In this document: in pieces, positions 28,101 to 41,524 of the stretch | Position numbering within the stretch: the stretch's first letter is position 1 | How the letters are laid out: each line of letters opens with the position of its first letter | Source of the DNA: Ascaris suum | Lineage: Eukaryota > Nematoda > Chromadorea > Rhabditida > Ascarididae | Reading direction: 5' to 3' | Length of the DNA stretch: 64,000 bases | Assembly: GCA_013433145.1 (NCBI GenBank) | Contig: CM024172.1 | Location: 8,486,553 to 8,550,552 of the forward strand | Program-made: the position numbers and the translations under genes | The notes under the pieces: generated by a model | What the model saw: the letters and a program-made list of their open reading frames with translations, nothing else | The model's database searches: none | Told to the model about the DNA's origin: nothing

Positions 28101-29897
28101 GGAATAATGAAGCTGAATTGAAAAGCATCAACTATAAACAGTTAGCGTAACGAGGCACTATTTGTTTCAACGGTCTCTTCCCTTAATTACATTTAAATTG
28201 CATTTTTTAGATGGGCCGTCCGGCTTTTTCCCAACTGCGCCATATTTTTCCAACTCTATTTTTGTCACCTCCAATTTCGCCTATGTCTACTCTGCGCAAA
28301 TATATCTTTACAATATTTGCGCTACAATCATTTTTAATTTGCCCCAATATTCACGTGGCGAGATGGAAAGTGAACAATTCGCTCGAAAGATTTTTTCCAT
28401 TGTAAACGCTAGACGCTTTTATAGCCCAATAATAATAGAATACGGTGTGGCAGCATGAAATTTGGGCATGGTACTGCAAGGCACATACTCACTGCTCGCT
28501 GCCACTCATTGCTTTCCATCATTTTCTCGTAGCAGCTACGGCTTCTTTCTCCTTTTTCATCGATTTTATCGCTTAGAAATGGAGGAATATCTGAATGATT
28601 GGGCGAGTGGCGAAAAGAAAAAAGTTTCATCATTTATTAAAGACTGCAGCGGATATGCATAAATGAATTTTCATTTCGGATTTGAACTTTCAAGAATTTC
28701 GATATACTTCATAAAGAACCGTGGGAGTTATTGAAGAGTCCTTGAAATTTATTTCCTTTCAAATTTCAGCATATCTTTATACCAGTTATACTACAATGAA
28801 GGTCTATAAGAAAATTCGAGCATAAGTAGTGATAAAATTATAGGAAGTGGAAGTGCACGAATGAATCTCAAAGATTTGAAATGTGCATTCTTCGTCACAC
28901 ATATAACAAACCTTAAGATAAAGTAATTTCTGAAACGTTTGCGTTTAGTCGCTCATTCACCAGGAAATTCCCCATAAATCTGTTGCAGTAGCAATGAAGA
29001 AATGAGAGAAAAGCGCATTTTTTCTGAGGATAGAAGAAATGTGTTGATTTTTCGAATGTATTTATGAGCGCAACAAAACTTCCAAATAATTTAACAGCGA
29101 GCTTTACTCACTTTTTTCATTCAGAACGCCTTCTCTTCCAAAGGAAAAACATTTATGGACGCTTTTTTTGCATAAAAACATTTTCCAATGATTCGATGTG
29201 TTAGTTGTGAGATACCCTTTATAAACATCAATTTATATAGGGAAATTGCTGAGCTTTAAGCTAATATACTGTTGCAATTGAATATCTGATCAATTGCAAA
29301 CGTCATAAAACGAGCAAACGTCATAAATCATCTTGCACAGATCTATGCAATATGCCATACCTTGAAACACCATGCTGTCATTCAGTGCAATTCGGATCTC
29401 TTAACCTCCTTATCAGAAAGTTCCACCAAGGAAACCATCGCTTCAACTTTTTTCTATGATAGCAATGTTTCAGTGTGCAAATAATAGCGACCGCTATGGT
29501 GGAACACTAAAGCAGACGAACAATGATCCTTTGAGTGATTCAATAAGGACGGCGAACAATTGTGATCCTTCGAATCGAAAATGAAAGCAATGTTTGGTCG
29601 CGTTGTGGAATGCAAGCTTATTTAAATGATGCTGCAACTGGAGTGACATACGGGTGGTAAGCTCCATCTCAAAAATGCAACTGGGTGGCGCACGCTGGCA
29701 CCACAAGCACAAACAACAACAACAACATCGCACGGTGTACACGAGAAGGAATAAATTGCACAGCTGTTCCGGAAAACTTCGACAACAAATGCCCCATGCA
29801 ACGCCACCCACATGCACTCTCATCGCAAGAAACTCACGACTTCACTCCTAATCTTCCTATGTGCTCTTTGACGCTGATCCTCTCTCCTCCCTTTCAG
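25132..29897. other. Gene-poor tract
   Basis: No gene supported. Sequence is AT-rich with a short CAA-type run near 29712-29726. Confidence 0.5.
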
Positions 29898-30034
29898 TTC
29901 TGCAAAAGGTGCAAAAGGTTGCTGCGTTTTGCGAGTGCTGCGACCTCTACAAACGAACCGCTTTAAATGATCGGTGGAAGAAGTTGCGAGAATGCGTTGA
30001 TCCTGTGGAAAAAACTTCAGTGTTTGGCTTTTAG
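29898..30034 (+). other. Candidate terminal exon, unidentified
   Basis: A strong acceptor (CTCCTCCCTTTCAG) is followed in phase 1 by 44 coding-like codons ending in TAG. The frame is Cys- and Lys-rich: KVAAFCECCDLYKRTALNDR, then WKKLRECVDPVEKTSVFGF. There is no ATG, so it must be an internal or terminal exon. No upstream partner exon or poly(A) signal was found. Family not recognised. Confidence 0.35.
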
Positions 30035-32802
30035 GTATGACACATGTTAATCCTTTCTCGCTCTCCGCCTACATCCAAAACATCTCACAACTGAACGTTT
30101 TCCTGCTCGTACCTCAGTCCATCTCAGCCGATGGCGAATGTGTCACTGATACGGTACATGCCGTCCCCCTCTCCTCTCTTCCAACTCTGTAATGTTCAGC
30201 AAAAAATTTATGACAGAAATTCTTAGGTCATTATCTTATTCAACGCAGTCCTTAGGACACTTTTAGTTTTATCGATGATTCAGTTTGTTCCTTGATTCGA
30301 GATATAACAGAAACGGGCCACCTTGCAGGCTGACTGAATATTTTCGGATTGGCACTTTTTAACACAGCAATCTGCAAGTTGACGTTGGCGTGCCAAGTTC
30401 CAGAAAGCTCGTTGAAAACTTTGAAATTCCATAACCGTCCACTTCAGTGTGGTAAATTCAACGAAACATATCGAAGCAATCGAAAGATTAACGTTGCCCA
30501 CCAGATGATACGCATTTCTTGCGCGAATAAAATTCTCACTGAAAAATCTGCCTATTCGTAACGAAGCGATCAGTCGCAATGTGATATTGTCGGAATGCTG
30601 CCATCCAGAACGCCGTCAAATCTTATTGGCGCAGTTTTCTTGATTCTCAAAACGACACGAACGAACACACGAACATTGGCACCATGGCTCGATTAGCGCA
30701 ATAACGAGCTTAAAAGAACAAAGACCCGGCTTTCGAACTGCTAACGTCAAAAACAACAAACCAAACCGGAGGGCTGTTGAATAGTTGAAGTCGAGAATTA
30801 ACCTGTGAATGCACAACACCACTGCATCACAAATTACAAAGCTTAGTGAGCTCAAATGAGCAGAACTCATCGGATATTTCTGGTGACCGCCTCAATTCAA
30901 GGCATTATTCAGCTTATTGCAGCAAACATCCGCACAGATGCATTCATAAACTGCAACATTAAACAATACAGATTAATTTGATACACTAGCGCATCCTATT
31001 CAGGTTGCAGCGAAAAGCAAAAATCAATAACGGGATGAATGCAGGAATGCTCGCCAACTTCAGCAGTTTTATTATACAGTGGTATTCTACACTGAAATCG
31101 CGTGCAATATAAGAAGCACAACAATTGACAACAATTCATATGTGGGCAAGATCCTGTAATAAAGCAGACATTTAGTTCGATTCATCTCGTCCCACGTATT
31201 GACGGCTCTATTCTCACTGTTCGAGTCACGCCCTTATCAGGTATTTTGTATACTCATAGTTGAATCGGACATCACACAACAAATAATAACGTCTAAAAGC
31301 GTTCGCGGTAGCTTAGTGGAATACAGCAACTTCCCGGAGGGCGGAAAGCCATGTTTCGTGTTCCCTTCACAGATACATTTCCCAGCCATTACCAAAACAA
31401 CGATCTATTCAATAAATAATTTGGCTCTTAACAAAAGCGAAACTAAATAAACACGAGGCATCCAGCACTAGTTTGTACTGAAGAAAACTTCGCAAAGCGG
31501 GATGTGCAGAAAAGCTTCATTTAAAATCTATCGTCTCATATTTATTTAAAGACTTTCATGAATAATCGCCGTATAAGTGAAGTCGTTTCTTTGGTCTTGA
31601 TAACGACATCTCTCATTTCGCTTACTACACTGAAAAGCGAACAAAACAGACCGAAGGCATATCGTGTGAAATTATAAACAACAAAATTGAATGAGTAAAC
31701 AAACGCGTTTCGAAACTATCCTAAGTGATCAATAATATCGCTCTGTTTGATTTCACACTTAATTTACGAGCACTCAGAAGATGGAAATTGTTTTGCTCAT
31801 TTCAAATAAAAAAATATTCAATGAGATTATTCAAGTTTTTAAATTATATAAGCTTAGCCTTTCCGCTCAAAGGAAGAAAAAACGTATCCAGCAAAAAACG
31901 ACAAGCACCTCACAAATATACGCTATTGTCATAAATAATTAACACCGAAGAAAATACTCCAAACCTTTCATCCGTATACACTCAATCCTTGCAGCACACT
32001 CAGTCATTCATCAGCGAACTCGTTAAGCTGTTATGCAAGCGACTGTCTTTAAACTTTCGGGTTCATGCAGTAAAGAAATAGCCTCTCCGATAGGTCTCCA
32101 CAATCGGTGAGTTATATAAGGGAAGGATGCTTGTCCTTTTAGGTGTAACTGAGAAGAAAGCTTCTCTTTGAAGGTCTAACAGAATACTGAGGGGTTTGTT
32201 TTAAACGACATATAGCATAACCTTGTTTCAACCTCGCTACCATCACTCGCCACATTCTCTCTTCTCTCTTCTCTTCCGCCCAAAATTTCACTTCCTCCAT
32301 GACCTTCAAAAAAATGTCTAATCCTCTACGAGCCTCCTTTGCCACGCCGGCATGAGCAAATTTAAACGTGCAAACATGGTATGCTATCTTGCAAAATGTT
32401 TGCAACAAAGTCGCACCTCCCTCTAGTCATAAAATGTTTGACTGAGGTAAATCAGTGCAGCATTTCCGTGAATCAATAAACTCACAGCGAGATCATCGAC
32501 AAAAACTTCCAATAAAAGTTCCAAGTTTTTTTCAACACAAGAGATCAAAGTCCCATCTCGAGATAATTCGAAGAATGAACGGTGAACAAAACTCTATTCG
32601 AACAACGATTGCTCACTCTGCCCAACTGATGGTCGAAACTCCGATAATGGCACCAACCTGTCAATAGGGGCGATGAGTATAACTGTAGGATGCGACAAGA
32701 TCACAGATAAGTGAAAGCAGATTAATCAATTTTTTTTGGACGCAGTCGAAAGTGACTGAAATCTATTTTGCATGCAAAGCGAATAAATATTAAATGAGCT
32801 GG
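30035..32802. other. Gene-poor tract downstream of csn-4
   Basis: No gene supported. Two longer minus-strand frames (30280-30579 and 32139-32408) look somewhat coding-like; the second is charged (LDIFLKVMEEVKFWAEEKRE) and lies 0.4 kb downstream of the csn-4 stop on the same strand. Neither has identifiable splice partners or a recognisable family. Confidence 0.45.
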
Positions 32803-35800
32803 TCATGAAGTGGCAGCAATACGACCCGACTCGATTCGAGCTTCAGCCCACTCTTTATGTGCATCGACAATCAAATCCACAATATTGTTGACATGCTGGC
32901 ATAATTCGCCAATTTGTTCATCCCATTCAGCGAGTGCATCTTTACCTGCAATTTTTTGCTGTATCCAAATTGCACTTACACCAGAAGGTTTCGCCCCAGA
33001 AACCGAACTGTTAGAAGTCGACGTCAAAAGATCATACTTTTACAAAGGAACATCACAATTTCCAGGAATCCAAACCACAATTACGATGCAAGTCTAACTT
33101 GCCAGCTCCATGCAGCTACTAGGTGCAATTCATGTCTAAACAGTTCCAAGCACTGAAAAATGCTCCAAGATTACAAGACAAACATTATTACTTCCATATA
33201 ATTTAGGAACGTAAGTAACAAAGAGAATAAACAAATATAATGTTGACAAATGCAACCGAAGTTTACACGGAAAATTACCACGATGAAAACAATTTCGGAG
33301 TGAAAACTTACGTTTGAAATGAACGAAGCCATCCAACTGATCAATCGATCCGCAGATACGGTTTTCGGCGATCATCTGCCACGTCACCTTCTCAGCCTAA
33401 TTATATTTTTACAGTCAAATTTACAAGGATTATTAGCTGACAGTATTCAATTCAAAGTCGATTTCTGTTTTGATGAGTACTCTCATTTCTTTCGAGTCAA
33501 ACTGCATCATTATGCATTTTTAACAGTTCAGCGTCATCTATACCGATAGAGTTTCCTATCTCTAGTCCTATTTGAAGTATTCGAATGATGAATCTAGAGA
33601 AAATTAACATACTGCAAAAGACCCGACAAACCACTCAATGAGGACCTTCGAAAAGAACCCAACTATCGAATACAATTGTTTCTTCGTCCTCCAAATCTCG
33701 TCAGAACACCTCAAACACATCAGTTTCTACCTAGCAATCGCAACTCATTTCTCCAAAATATTTAACTCACTAATCATACTATTAACTCATGGCATTGAAA
33801 AAACCATCACGGCAAGAACCGAACAATGACATGCTGCTGTCTTCGGCTTTCATGTGTGTACAAGCCGTAAGTTTTAGCGCACATATTGAAAATCGATACA
33901 CCTCGTCGACTGACGTCAACAAATATTCGGAAGGTCAAATCGAAATATATGACGTCAGTCAGTCTTTCAGCTCATTCCCTCTCATAGGCACACCCATGCA
34001 GCACAATGTAAATCCCGGTATTCCCGATAGGATTTACGAGTCTTCGAATTGCGGGAATTGCTCCTCTTCCCTTCCTCCTATATGCTATCCAGAACTGAGA
34101 CTGCAACAAAAGACTCCTGTTAACCAAATTCATTCTCCTTACGCATGTGAAAAAGCAGACGGAAAAATAAGCTGGAAGAAATCACCACAACAAGTCGCAA
34201 ATGCAACTGCTTTCACTTATTAAATACCTTTGACTGATCCAGTCACGAAATATACTGTACGAATCCATCGTTAGTTATATAACAAAGTCAAATGGGAAAC
34301 AAACTCGTTTAACGTCGACATCGAGCAAATGGGCGAGATTCTCGAAACTGACATTGGTGAAAATATTGCTCACCGCGATTACGTTGTGCTCAATAACTGC
34401 GCGTTGCAGGATCGAACATCCATCATGAACCTCACGTTGATGCGGTGCTAACGATTTCTCGAATTCAGACATCTGCAATAATATCGCTGCAGTTAACCCC
34501 CTGTGGTAGAATGAAGTTGAAATCCTTTCTCTGTAACAATATTGCTTTCCCTAAATGTCCCACTTTATGCGATCAGCAAATTCAAGCTGTGATGTAAACA
34601 TCTGCCACACGATGATACAACAGTTTCGAAACGGTTGCTTTAAAATTCAGCACCAAGTTGTGCAATCGTCTATAAATATAATATTATCTATTCTACAAAA
34701 CATTACACGGAATAAACAAAATGTTGAGCAAAACAATTTTATACAGATATTCAAAGATGCCAGTATGAGCAGCAACCCTCCCTCATTTAGAGACAAAGGG
34801 AGAGCAAAACAAAGGAAAACAAAGATTAGGAACCAACGCAATTCAGATAAGCGATATCACCTGAGCAAAAAGTTACAGAATGAAACCCGAGAGGCGCAGA
34901 AATTAAAAAAGGCACGAAGACGATGGTTTGATGGAATAATCAAGTCGATTCTACCAAGTTATTTATAAGCAGTGATAAATTTGATGTAGTAGAGGAGCCT
35001 CTAGATGCAAGTGATGATCATGAAAACATTTGCAAATATGTTAAATGAGGAAAAATGCAAAGAAAATCTGAATTAAAAACGCAATCAAACCGAACATGAT
35101 AAAACAAGCAGACAAATATGCGAATAACAGAACAATATTAGTAAAATTTGAGCATAATGAGTCACCTCGTCGTGTTTAATGAGTCGTTCCAGATGCATTT
35201 TTTGAAGAACACTATGAGAGGATAATCGTTCACAGCGCTCATCTTTAAACAACGTTGTCAACATGCGCGAACGTTGTACCCCTGAAAATTGTCCATAGAA
35301 ATCCCAAAAGTCATGCTGCTTTTGATTCACTTCACTGCTAATAACGAAGTTTTCACCCGTGCGCAACCAAACTCGTTGTCCATGGATCTCAATTATGTCA
35401 TAAATATGCAATTATGTCATACCCGGCGAAGCAAGGATGGCACATGAAACAGCGTTCATCAATGCCTGCATCTTCTCGGAATTGGTCAGAAGAGGAACTA
35501 GTGAGAGTTCGTAATACCTCTGAGCCGCCTCAATGAACTTGCAACGATGATCCAAAACGCGAGCATATTGCGCCTGAAAAATGGCTTACACTCAACTCTT
35601 TTTTCATTATAATGACTCTTCAATTCGACATACTAAACGCCATTGCATAAGATGGGAGTAATTTTTGCACGTAAAAAAATTCTAATACAAAAATTTAGAA
35701 AATTACTGCAACAAGTAATAATCTTTCTATCCTCATCCTCCCCAGCCCCCCCCCCTCCACATAGCAACCTGGAAATGAAGGGGGTGCTCTCTTTCTGAAA

Positions 35801-38625
35801 ACCAGAGATTGCCGAAAGACGAACGACTTTTCCTAAAAAGATCATCGACAGTCGGTCAACTGTGGTGCCGAGCGTAAGCATTCCAACTAGAAAACAATGA
35901 GATGAGATGAAGATGCAAAATCTGCAAGCCGCACCTTATACATGACGTTGAGCTGTTCGTTCTTCGCATCGTTTTGCAACATCGATGCCCGATTGACGAA
36001 TGCCTCTGCATCGGCCGCATCGCCGTACTCAAGTGCCAACTGCGCAATTCGTAAATACGTCCGCATTTTCAATTCCGGTGGATAACTCCTCAACTTCCCA
36101 TTTATTTGTCAGTTGTGAACTGTTATCAGAGATGATTTGCTGCATTCAAAACTCCAAATCGTAACATTGCAACTGCACATATTCAAAAATATGATGCTAT
36201 AAGGTTCGTAACTTGACAGCCACAGTGCTGCAACATTGTGGGAGTTTGAAACTACAAAGAAGATACCTTTGACCTGTTTCGAGAGGTATTGCCATCAACG
36301 TTTTAGCGGCCTCTTTGTTCTCACCTTCCATTTCGTAGATATCAGCCAACTTGAAGCGCAATTGGGCAACCTGAAGCTTTTACAACACACATTTGCCACC
36401 ATTTTCCGGGCTACCGTGCATGAAAGTACGCAAAAAAACATAAAATACGCAACGGTTATCTCACTTCATTGACATCATCCAACGAGTGCCTTCATTTTTC
36501 ATGCGACAAGTGGAATTTGAACTTCAGAGGCTTCCTATTTCTTGAAGTATCAATGCTGAATCTCAATAAAAGGCGGTCGCGGCATCATGAAAGGCTAAAG
36601 CCCCACCTCCCACCCCAAGTTTGGACCGAAATGATGAATCCCTTCACTGTGACTTTTGATATCACAAAATTGAAAACAATCAAGGTTAAGGTTCAAAGAA
36701 AGTGGAAGTTTAAAAAAGAGATAAAGTGCAAATTAGAACGTCTTTGGTACGAAGATTGTTGCTACCGCTATCGCGACTCTTGAATTCAAGATTACCCACT
36801 TTATCAGAGACTGCCTCAATACTTACTGGTATTACTTAAATCTGTCTTAATTACTCCGATGAAACAAAATCACTGAAGAGAAATCGTTTCGTGATGAAAA
36901 TTCAATTATCAATGCCTTTGTTAACGCCTTACGTTAAAGCAAACATTGCAATCAGGCTCAGAATCCGATTATAAAATAATGCATGCTTAACGACAGCTTA
37001 TAAGAAATGTGTGATTGCAAGGTGAATAAGGCGATACTTGTTCCTCATATGAGATGTGACGTGAATGAATCGTCGACAGCAATCCAATGGCGACTTTCTT
37101 GACAACAGTTGGTGCAAGCTGATCCATTGCATTTACGATGTCACTTACCACCTGTCTTGCCACCACCATCGATACGCTTTCCTGATTCACCACTGCAGAT
37201 TCATCCATCATAACAACCCCATCGTGATGTGTTAATTTCGTTAACCTTTATTATCGTGAGATATGCTCATAGAGTATTTACTAATGGTTGTAATAAAGTA
37301 ATAAAGCTGTAGCCTACATTTACGAATAACAGTACAGGAACTGTGTCAATGAAGCAACAGTCACGGTACTTTAAACCAGAATAAAGTAAAATCATTTAAT
37401 GAAAATCACTGCATTTTAATGACGAAAATAAATATAAAATTCACTGGAACTGAAACATTTTGTCTGAGTTAAACACAAAGAAAAGCGGCTCTTATCAGAA
37501 TAATCTACCCTTTCAAATATTTCTTCCACCGCCGAAAAAGAGCTTACAGCTTACTAAACAAAAAAAAACAATTATCAAGCATACAAAATAAAAAATAATA
37601 CGAAGAGCCAACGACTGATGAAGTTTGTCATATACACCGCAAAAACCTTCGATTTAACTTCGGAAATTCTAGGGATCATCTAGATCAGAGAATAGTCAAT
37701 AATTTTTGACGAACTCTTACGAGTGACATACAACCGCAAGTGTTCATAATCGAAATACTAGTAATTTTTGCTTTCCCATGGAGCTTGTAATGACAGCCAA
37801 ACGAGAGGAGGGAAGAGAGGGGGAGATGAGTGACAGACTAATAATGGCGCCTATCTTTTTGACGTAACTCATAACATTTGTGAATGTACTAATGGGGGGT
37901 TCCATTTCGGGATTTATGGTGGATTGTGGAAGAGAGTCAAAATCCAGAATAACTGGCAAGAAAACAAGGATAGGTTCCACTCTTGTTTTACTGGTGCATA
38001 AGTGAAGAATTACAGAATGGGGCTGAATTGAGTTCTATTTATAGGATGGAGAAAAGATGTCTCAATGCTGTATAAGTAAACGCTGCACGAAATATTCGAA
38101 TGCTGAATAAAATTATGCAAAATGGATTCTAATCTTCAACGAAAAACATTCATAAAAGAATGACGTTTGGTGATAAACGACCTCATTCATTGAAGAATTT
38201 GCTTCGTTGAATGCGTTCGCTATTTTCGATTACTATTTGCAACATTTGCGTCTGTTATCATCTATACGATCACTTTCTCTAATCACCTTTGAACACTTTT
38301 GACGATAAGAGCAAATCTCTGTGAAAAGAGCTTTCGATGAACACCCTCCGACAGCACTGCTCCTCACTAAAATTATCGCAAAACACAAATTTATTCGATT
38401 TTTGAAGTGAAACGTTAACCCACAAAAGTTTGATTGACTTTGGCTCTTTCTATTACCCACTAGAACTAATGATACGCTGAGAGATCTTCTTCAACGGATT
38501 ATTTTTACAGCAAAAAGTCTGCGAATTGTAAAGACTCACCCGCCTCGGCTAGCTTATTAACGTTGTTGCATATCGTATCTTCATCGGCATTCCCAGAAAG
38601 TATTTCCAGTAATAGAGCCTTTAGC
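32803..38625 (-). CDS. csn-4: COP9 signalosome subunit 4 (5' end missing)
   Basis: CSN4 is a PCI-domain scaffold subunit of the COP9 signalosome, which removes NEDD8 from cullins. Nine exons were resolved, all with GT-AG introns and matching phases: 38540-38625 (acceptor tentative), 37038-37192, 36267-36370, 35935-36088, 35423-35573, 35166-35281, 34305-34472, 33312-33396 and 32803-32945 (TGA). They give about 386 residues that align along nearly the whole of human CSN4 (406 aa) with very few gaps. Diagnostic stretches are SYEEQ, MAIPLETGQ, INRAS-like VNRASMLQN, ARVLDHRCKFIEAAQRYYEL, QRSRMLTTLFKDERCERL, SILQRAVIEHN and GSIDQLDGFVHF. The C-terminal half, from about the QRSRM exon, is the PCI/winged-helix region. 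The first ~20 codons, with the start, lie in one or more exons upstream of 38625 that I could not find. The first listed exon is weakly conserved but matches in spacing and phase. No AATAAA was seen just downstream. Confidence 0.95.
33911..33957. promoter_or_regulatory. Pair of CRE octamers in a csn-4 intron
   Basis: Two perfect TGACGTCA palindromes (33911-33918 and 33950-33957) lie 39 bp apart in the intron between the 34305-34472 and 33312-33396 exons. This octamer is the consensus CREB/ATF binding site. Only two other copies were noticed in the 64 kb (19802 and 22099). Regulatory function is inferred from sequence only. Confidence 0.35.
35745..35755. repeat. Poly(C) tract (11)
   Basis: Homopolymer of 11 C in a csn-4 intron, within a longer CCTCATCCTCCCCAG-type pyrimidine tract. 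Confidence 0.85.
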
Positions 38626-38829
38626 CTTAAAAGTAACAATCTTACGGGCAAATTCCTTTGTAAAAGTTAGAGTTAATACTTGATCAGCTAAAAAGATGGC
38701 TCCTTAACCTCCGCGTGGCAAGTGAGAACCAGAGACGAAACGCCTCTAGGAAATCTAAATCTTTCCATCAATACTCATTCCGACTAAATTTTTTTCAAGG
38801 TTTTCCAAGGTTATTGTAGTGGTAAAGTT

Positions 38830-39540
38830 AGGGGACATGAGTGCGAAGCGGACATTTCAGAGCTGATGGACTGCAGAAGCGACAATTTCCGGCACCACAT
38901 TGAATTCGTTGCTGCTTGTCCAGTAGAACATCCCTTCCTCGCTGCTTCAAGCATTTCCTTTCCTTTTCTTCATTTTCTCGCTGGCATTCAAACCTTGCCG
39001 GATCTTGTAAAGCACAGGCTACAAGGTGGGGCAGAGAGCTTCGGCCTCTGCTACCACGCTGCCAGAATATATGCCAATGTTCTTTCGCTCAACAGCTTCA
39101 GCTACAAGAGTTCTCCGTTCCATGCTTCGATTGCTCTGTTCCATGATAGACTTTTCCAGACCAGATTTAGGCAATTCGCATTCTTTCACTAATTCTTCCT
39201 AAATTTTCCTAATTCTGACCTGCTTCAGCTTCTGCTTTTCTTCAAGGACACTTTTCTGATGATCTCGATGAATCCCTTGCATATTTCATGGCGCTATTCA
39301 AAGATACTTCGTTCGATGATATGACGATCAGCAACATTCCTTCCTATCCTTTTCAGCACAATTCTGTTGAGGTGTCGGTTTTCAATGGAAATCTCATTTC
39401 ATGCTATAAAGTTGTGGTAAGTCGGCGATGGCTTCTTGTTCAGCGTCACAAAGTCCTCAATACTTCGACGGTGTCGCCACAACTCATCGCAGAGTTCGTC
39501 GTTTCAAACCTGGCCGCAATTCGAAGATCGAATGAAGAGA
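38830..39540 (-). pseudogene. Decayed coding-like sequence, unidentified
   Basis: On the minus strand this stretch reads as long coding-like segments interrupted by in-frame stops and at least two frame changes. In order they include ELCDELWRHRRSIEDFVTLN, then EISIENRHLNRIVLKRIGRN, then KSVLEEKQKLKQV followed after a stop by EELVKECELPKSGLEKSI, then RFECQRENEEKERKCLKQRG. The charged, probably coiled-coil character is continuous across the breaks. The gaps between segments are too short (about 20-40 nt) for normal introns. A pseudogene is the simplest reading, but the breaks could be sequencing errors or unusually small introns. The parent family is not recognised. It lies 5' of csn-4 in the same orientation. 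Confidence 0.35.
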
Positions 39541-41518
39541 GAGCCGCTTAATAGCGAATCAAACAAACCAGTACTAACTAAAACACATCTGGAAGGGTTA
39601 AAAAAGAGCACAATCAACAAACTTGGCAGGAAAAGAATGCTACACAAGGAAATTCGAAATAATCAGGTAAAAGATGACCTCTCTGACTGAATCTTATGAT
39701 CCGATTCGCCAGTGAATATGCTCGCAACTGCGTTCGTTATTTCGTCTGCCATATTGTCAACTCAGATACCCTTCAAATGAATAAAACTCTCTAAAGGAAT
39801 AATTCGAGATAACTCAACGCTCCTATACAAGCAAATGTAAAGGTGCAAATTAAAGTAAACAAGTGAAATAAAAATACATCTAATGAATTACATGAGTGCT
39901 TACGTCGCTGCCACCTTAGTAAATAAGCAAGGTCTTTTCATCGTAAAGCGATCAAATCAACAATAGCTGCAAGTCTCTAAAAAAATGGAAATTCTACATG
40001 GGGAGGCAACTAACGATAATATGGACCCGGCTGGATGCAGATTCAATCTGGAAATAAGCAACCATCGGTGAGACACACGTGGAGACGTGAATACCACAAC
40101 TACATGGCCATTAACTATGGGAAGTGACATATGAAAAGACTCTTTATACGCATGAATAAGCTGCATTCTTTTGCGGACAGCCTCTCGAGGGCTGCATAAG
40201 GTGTTGAAATGTCGTGAAGCAGTCGGTATTCAATGCTGCGTCACTAACGAGAAATTTTGCATATTAGTGCTGCCTCCTTTACTACGCTAGTCGTCAGAAC
40301 ACGTGCAACCGGCTGACGCAGACATATGGAGACAGACAGCTGGACAGGCAGACGGACGACCGGTAAGTTGACTGAAATGATTCGAAATGAACTCTAATCA
40401 GATGATTAACTTTCTGCAAGCGAACCTGTAAATTGTAAATCATTCCATCTATTTGTACGTCAGAGCGGCGAGGAAAGGAGGTTCGCACTCCTAAATTCAT
40501 ATCCATACCAACCCCTTTCAATTTCAATTACAGGAAATCTGCAACCTTCACATATTCTCGAGCATTTCCGATGTCTCTTTTTGTAAGTAACAAATTGTAT
40601 TTATCTGCATTCTTCAAAATCAAAACATTCCCACGTTCTATCGAAATATATACGATGAACGAATTCTCTCTACTCGGAAAATTTAGAGATAATAGTTACA
40701 GCATAAAGCCAAAAGGTTGATGAAGAACTTATCTTGTAAGCAGCAATGAATGCATTGGCAGCAAAAGTATGCAATCAAATGCCATGTACGAAAATAACGT
40801 CGCATCAAAAATAAAACATATGTAGAAACAGTTTTCAATGATTTATTGATTTCGACTTGATAACACAACAAAGCAACTTCGAGAGTGCAACCAACGAATG
40901 CTGAACAAGACCGATCAACAATATTCCGGATTCAATTAGCAGATCATGAACTAAGGTAGGCGCACTCTGAACAACAAGCATATCTCATCTGCAATTCCGG
41001 TTGTTAGAAAGCAATTTTATTCATTGAACCGTCGGCTTTGAGGGTGCCGCAAATATGAAGAGTGATGCTCTCAAATGAAGAGGTGACAAGAGCAGTAAGC
41101 CTCAGAACTTTTGAGGAAATTTGCATATACGTGATGAAGTGTCGGGAAGTTGCGTTCTCACATTCCCGCAAGGTTTCATTAAAACAACTAGTGATCAATT
41201 TCAGCAGAGTGGGTGCAACTTTTATGTGGACGAAGATAATCACCGCCGTCCGCCACCCACTTCGCCAAACGAAGATTACAGCAAGTGCTTATCACACCCT
41301 CATCATCCCCATTTCGCGAAGCGATTAGCTCGATATTTCAGGCAAAAGACGGTTTTTCGCCAGCGAGGCATCAAAACGACATCGCAGAGGTGGATGGCCA
41401 ACTCGAAAGCGAGGAGGAGAACCATTAACTCATTAAAAGTGGCGAAAACCAATCATGAACCCACTGTGTTTGGAGTATAAAGCAACATATACTCCTAAGC
41501 ACTTCTGAAAATGGCCTC
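39541..41518. other. Intergenic region between csn-4 and cct-8
   Basis: No gene supported. It must contain the promoter and missing first exon or exons of csn-4, as both flanking genes are transcribed leftwards. No exon encoding a CSN4 N-terminus could be picked out by eye. Confidence 0.5.
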
Positions 41519-41524
41519 TTTATT
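41519..41524 (-). terminator. Probable poly(A) signal of cct-8
   Basis: TTTATT on the plus strand reads AATAAA on the gene's strand, about 330 nt past the cct-8 stop codon. No closer canonical hexamer was seen. Confidence 0.5.

Noticed and set aside
32810..33097. Plus-strand frame of 95 codons over the last csn-4 exon
   Set aside because: Antisense shadow of the real csn-4 terminal exon.
33789..34223. 144-codon plus-strand frame inside a csn-4 intron
   Set aside because: ATG-started and intronless, but about one such frame is expected by chance, and nothing in the translation is recognisable. It also lies opposite a well-defined gene.
34555..34968. 137-codon plus-strand frame inside another csn-4 intron
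   Set aside because: The Lys/Arg/Asn-rich translation is typical of the A-rich antisense strand of an intron; no domain seen.
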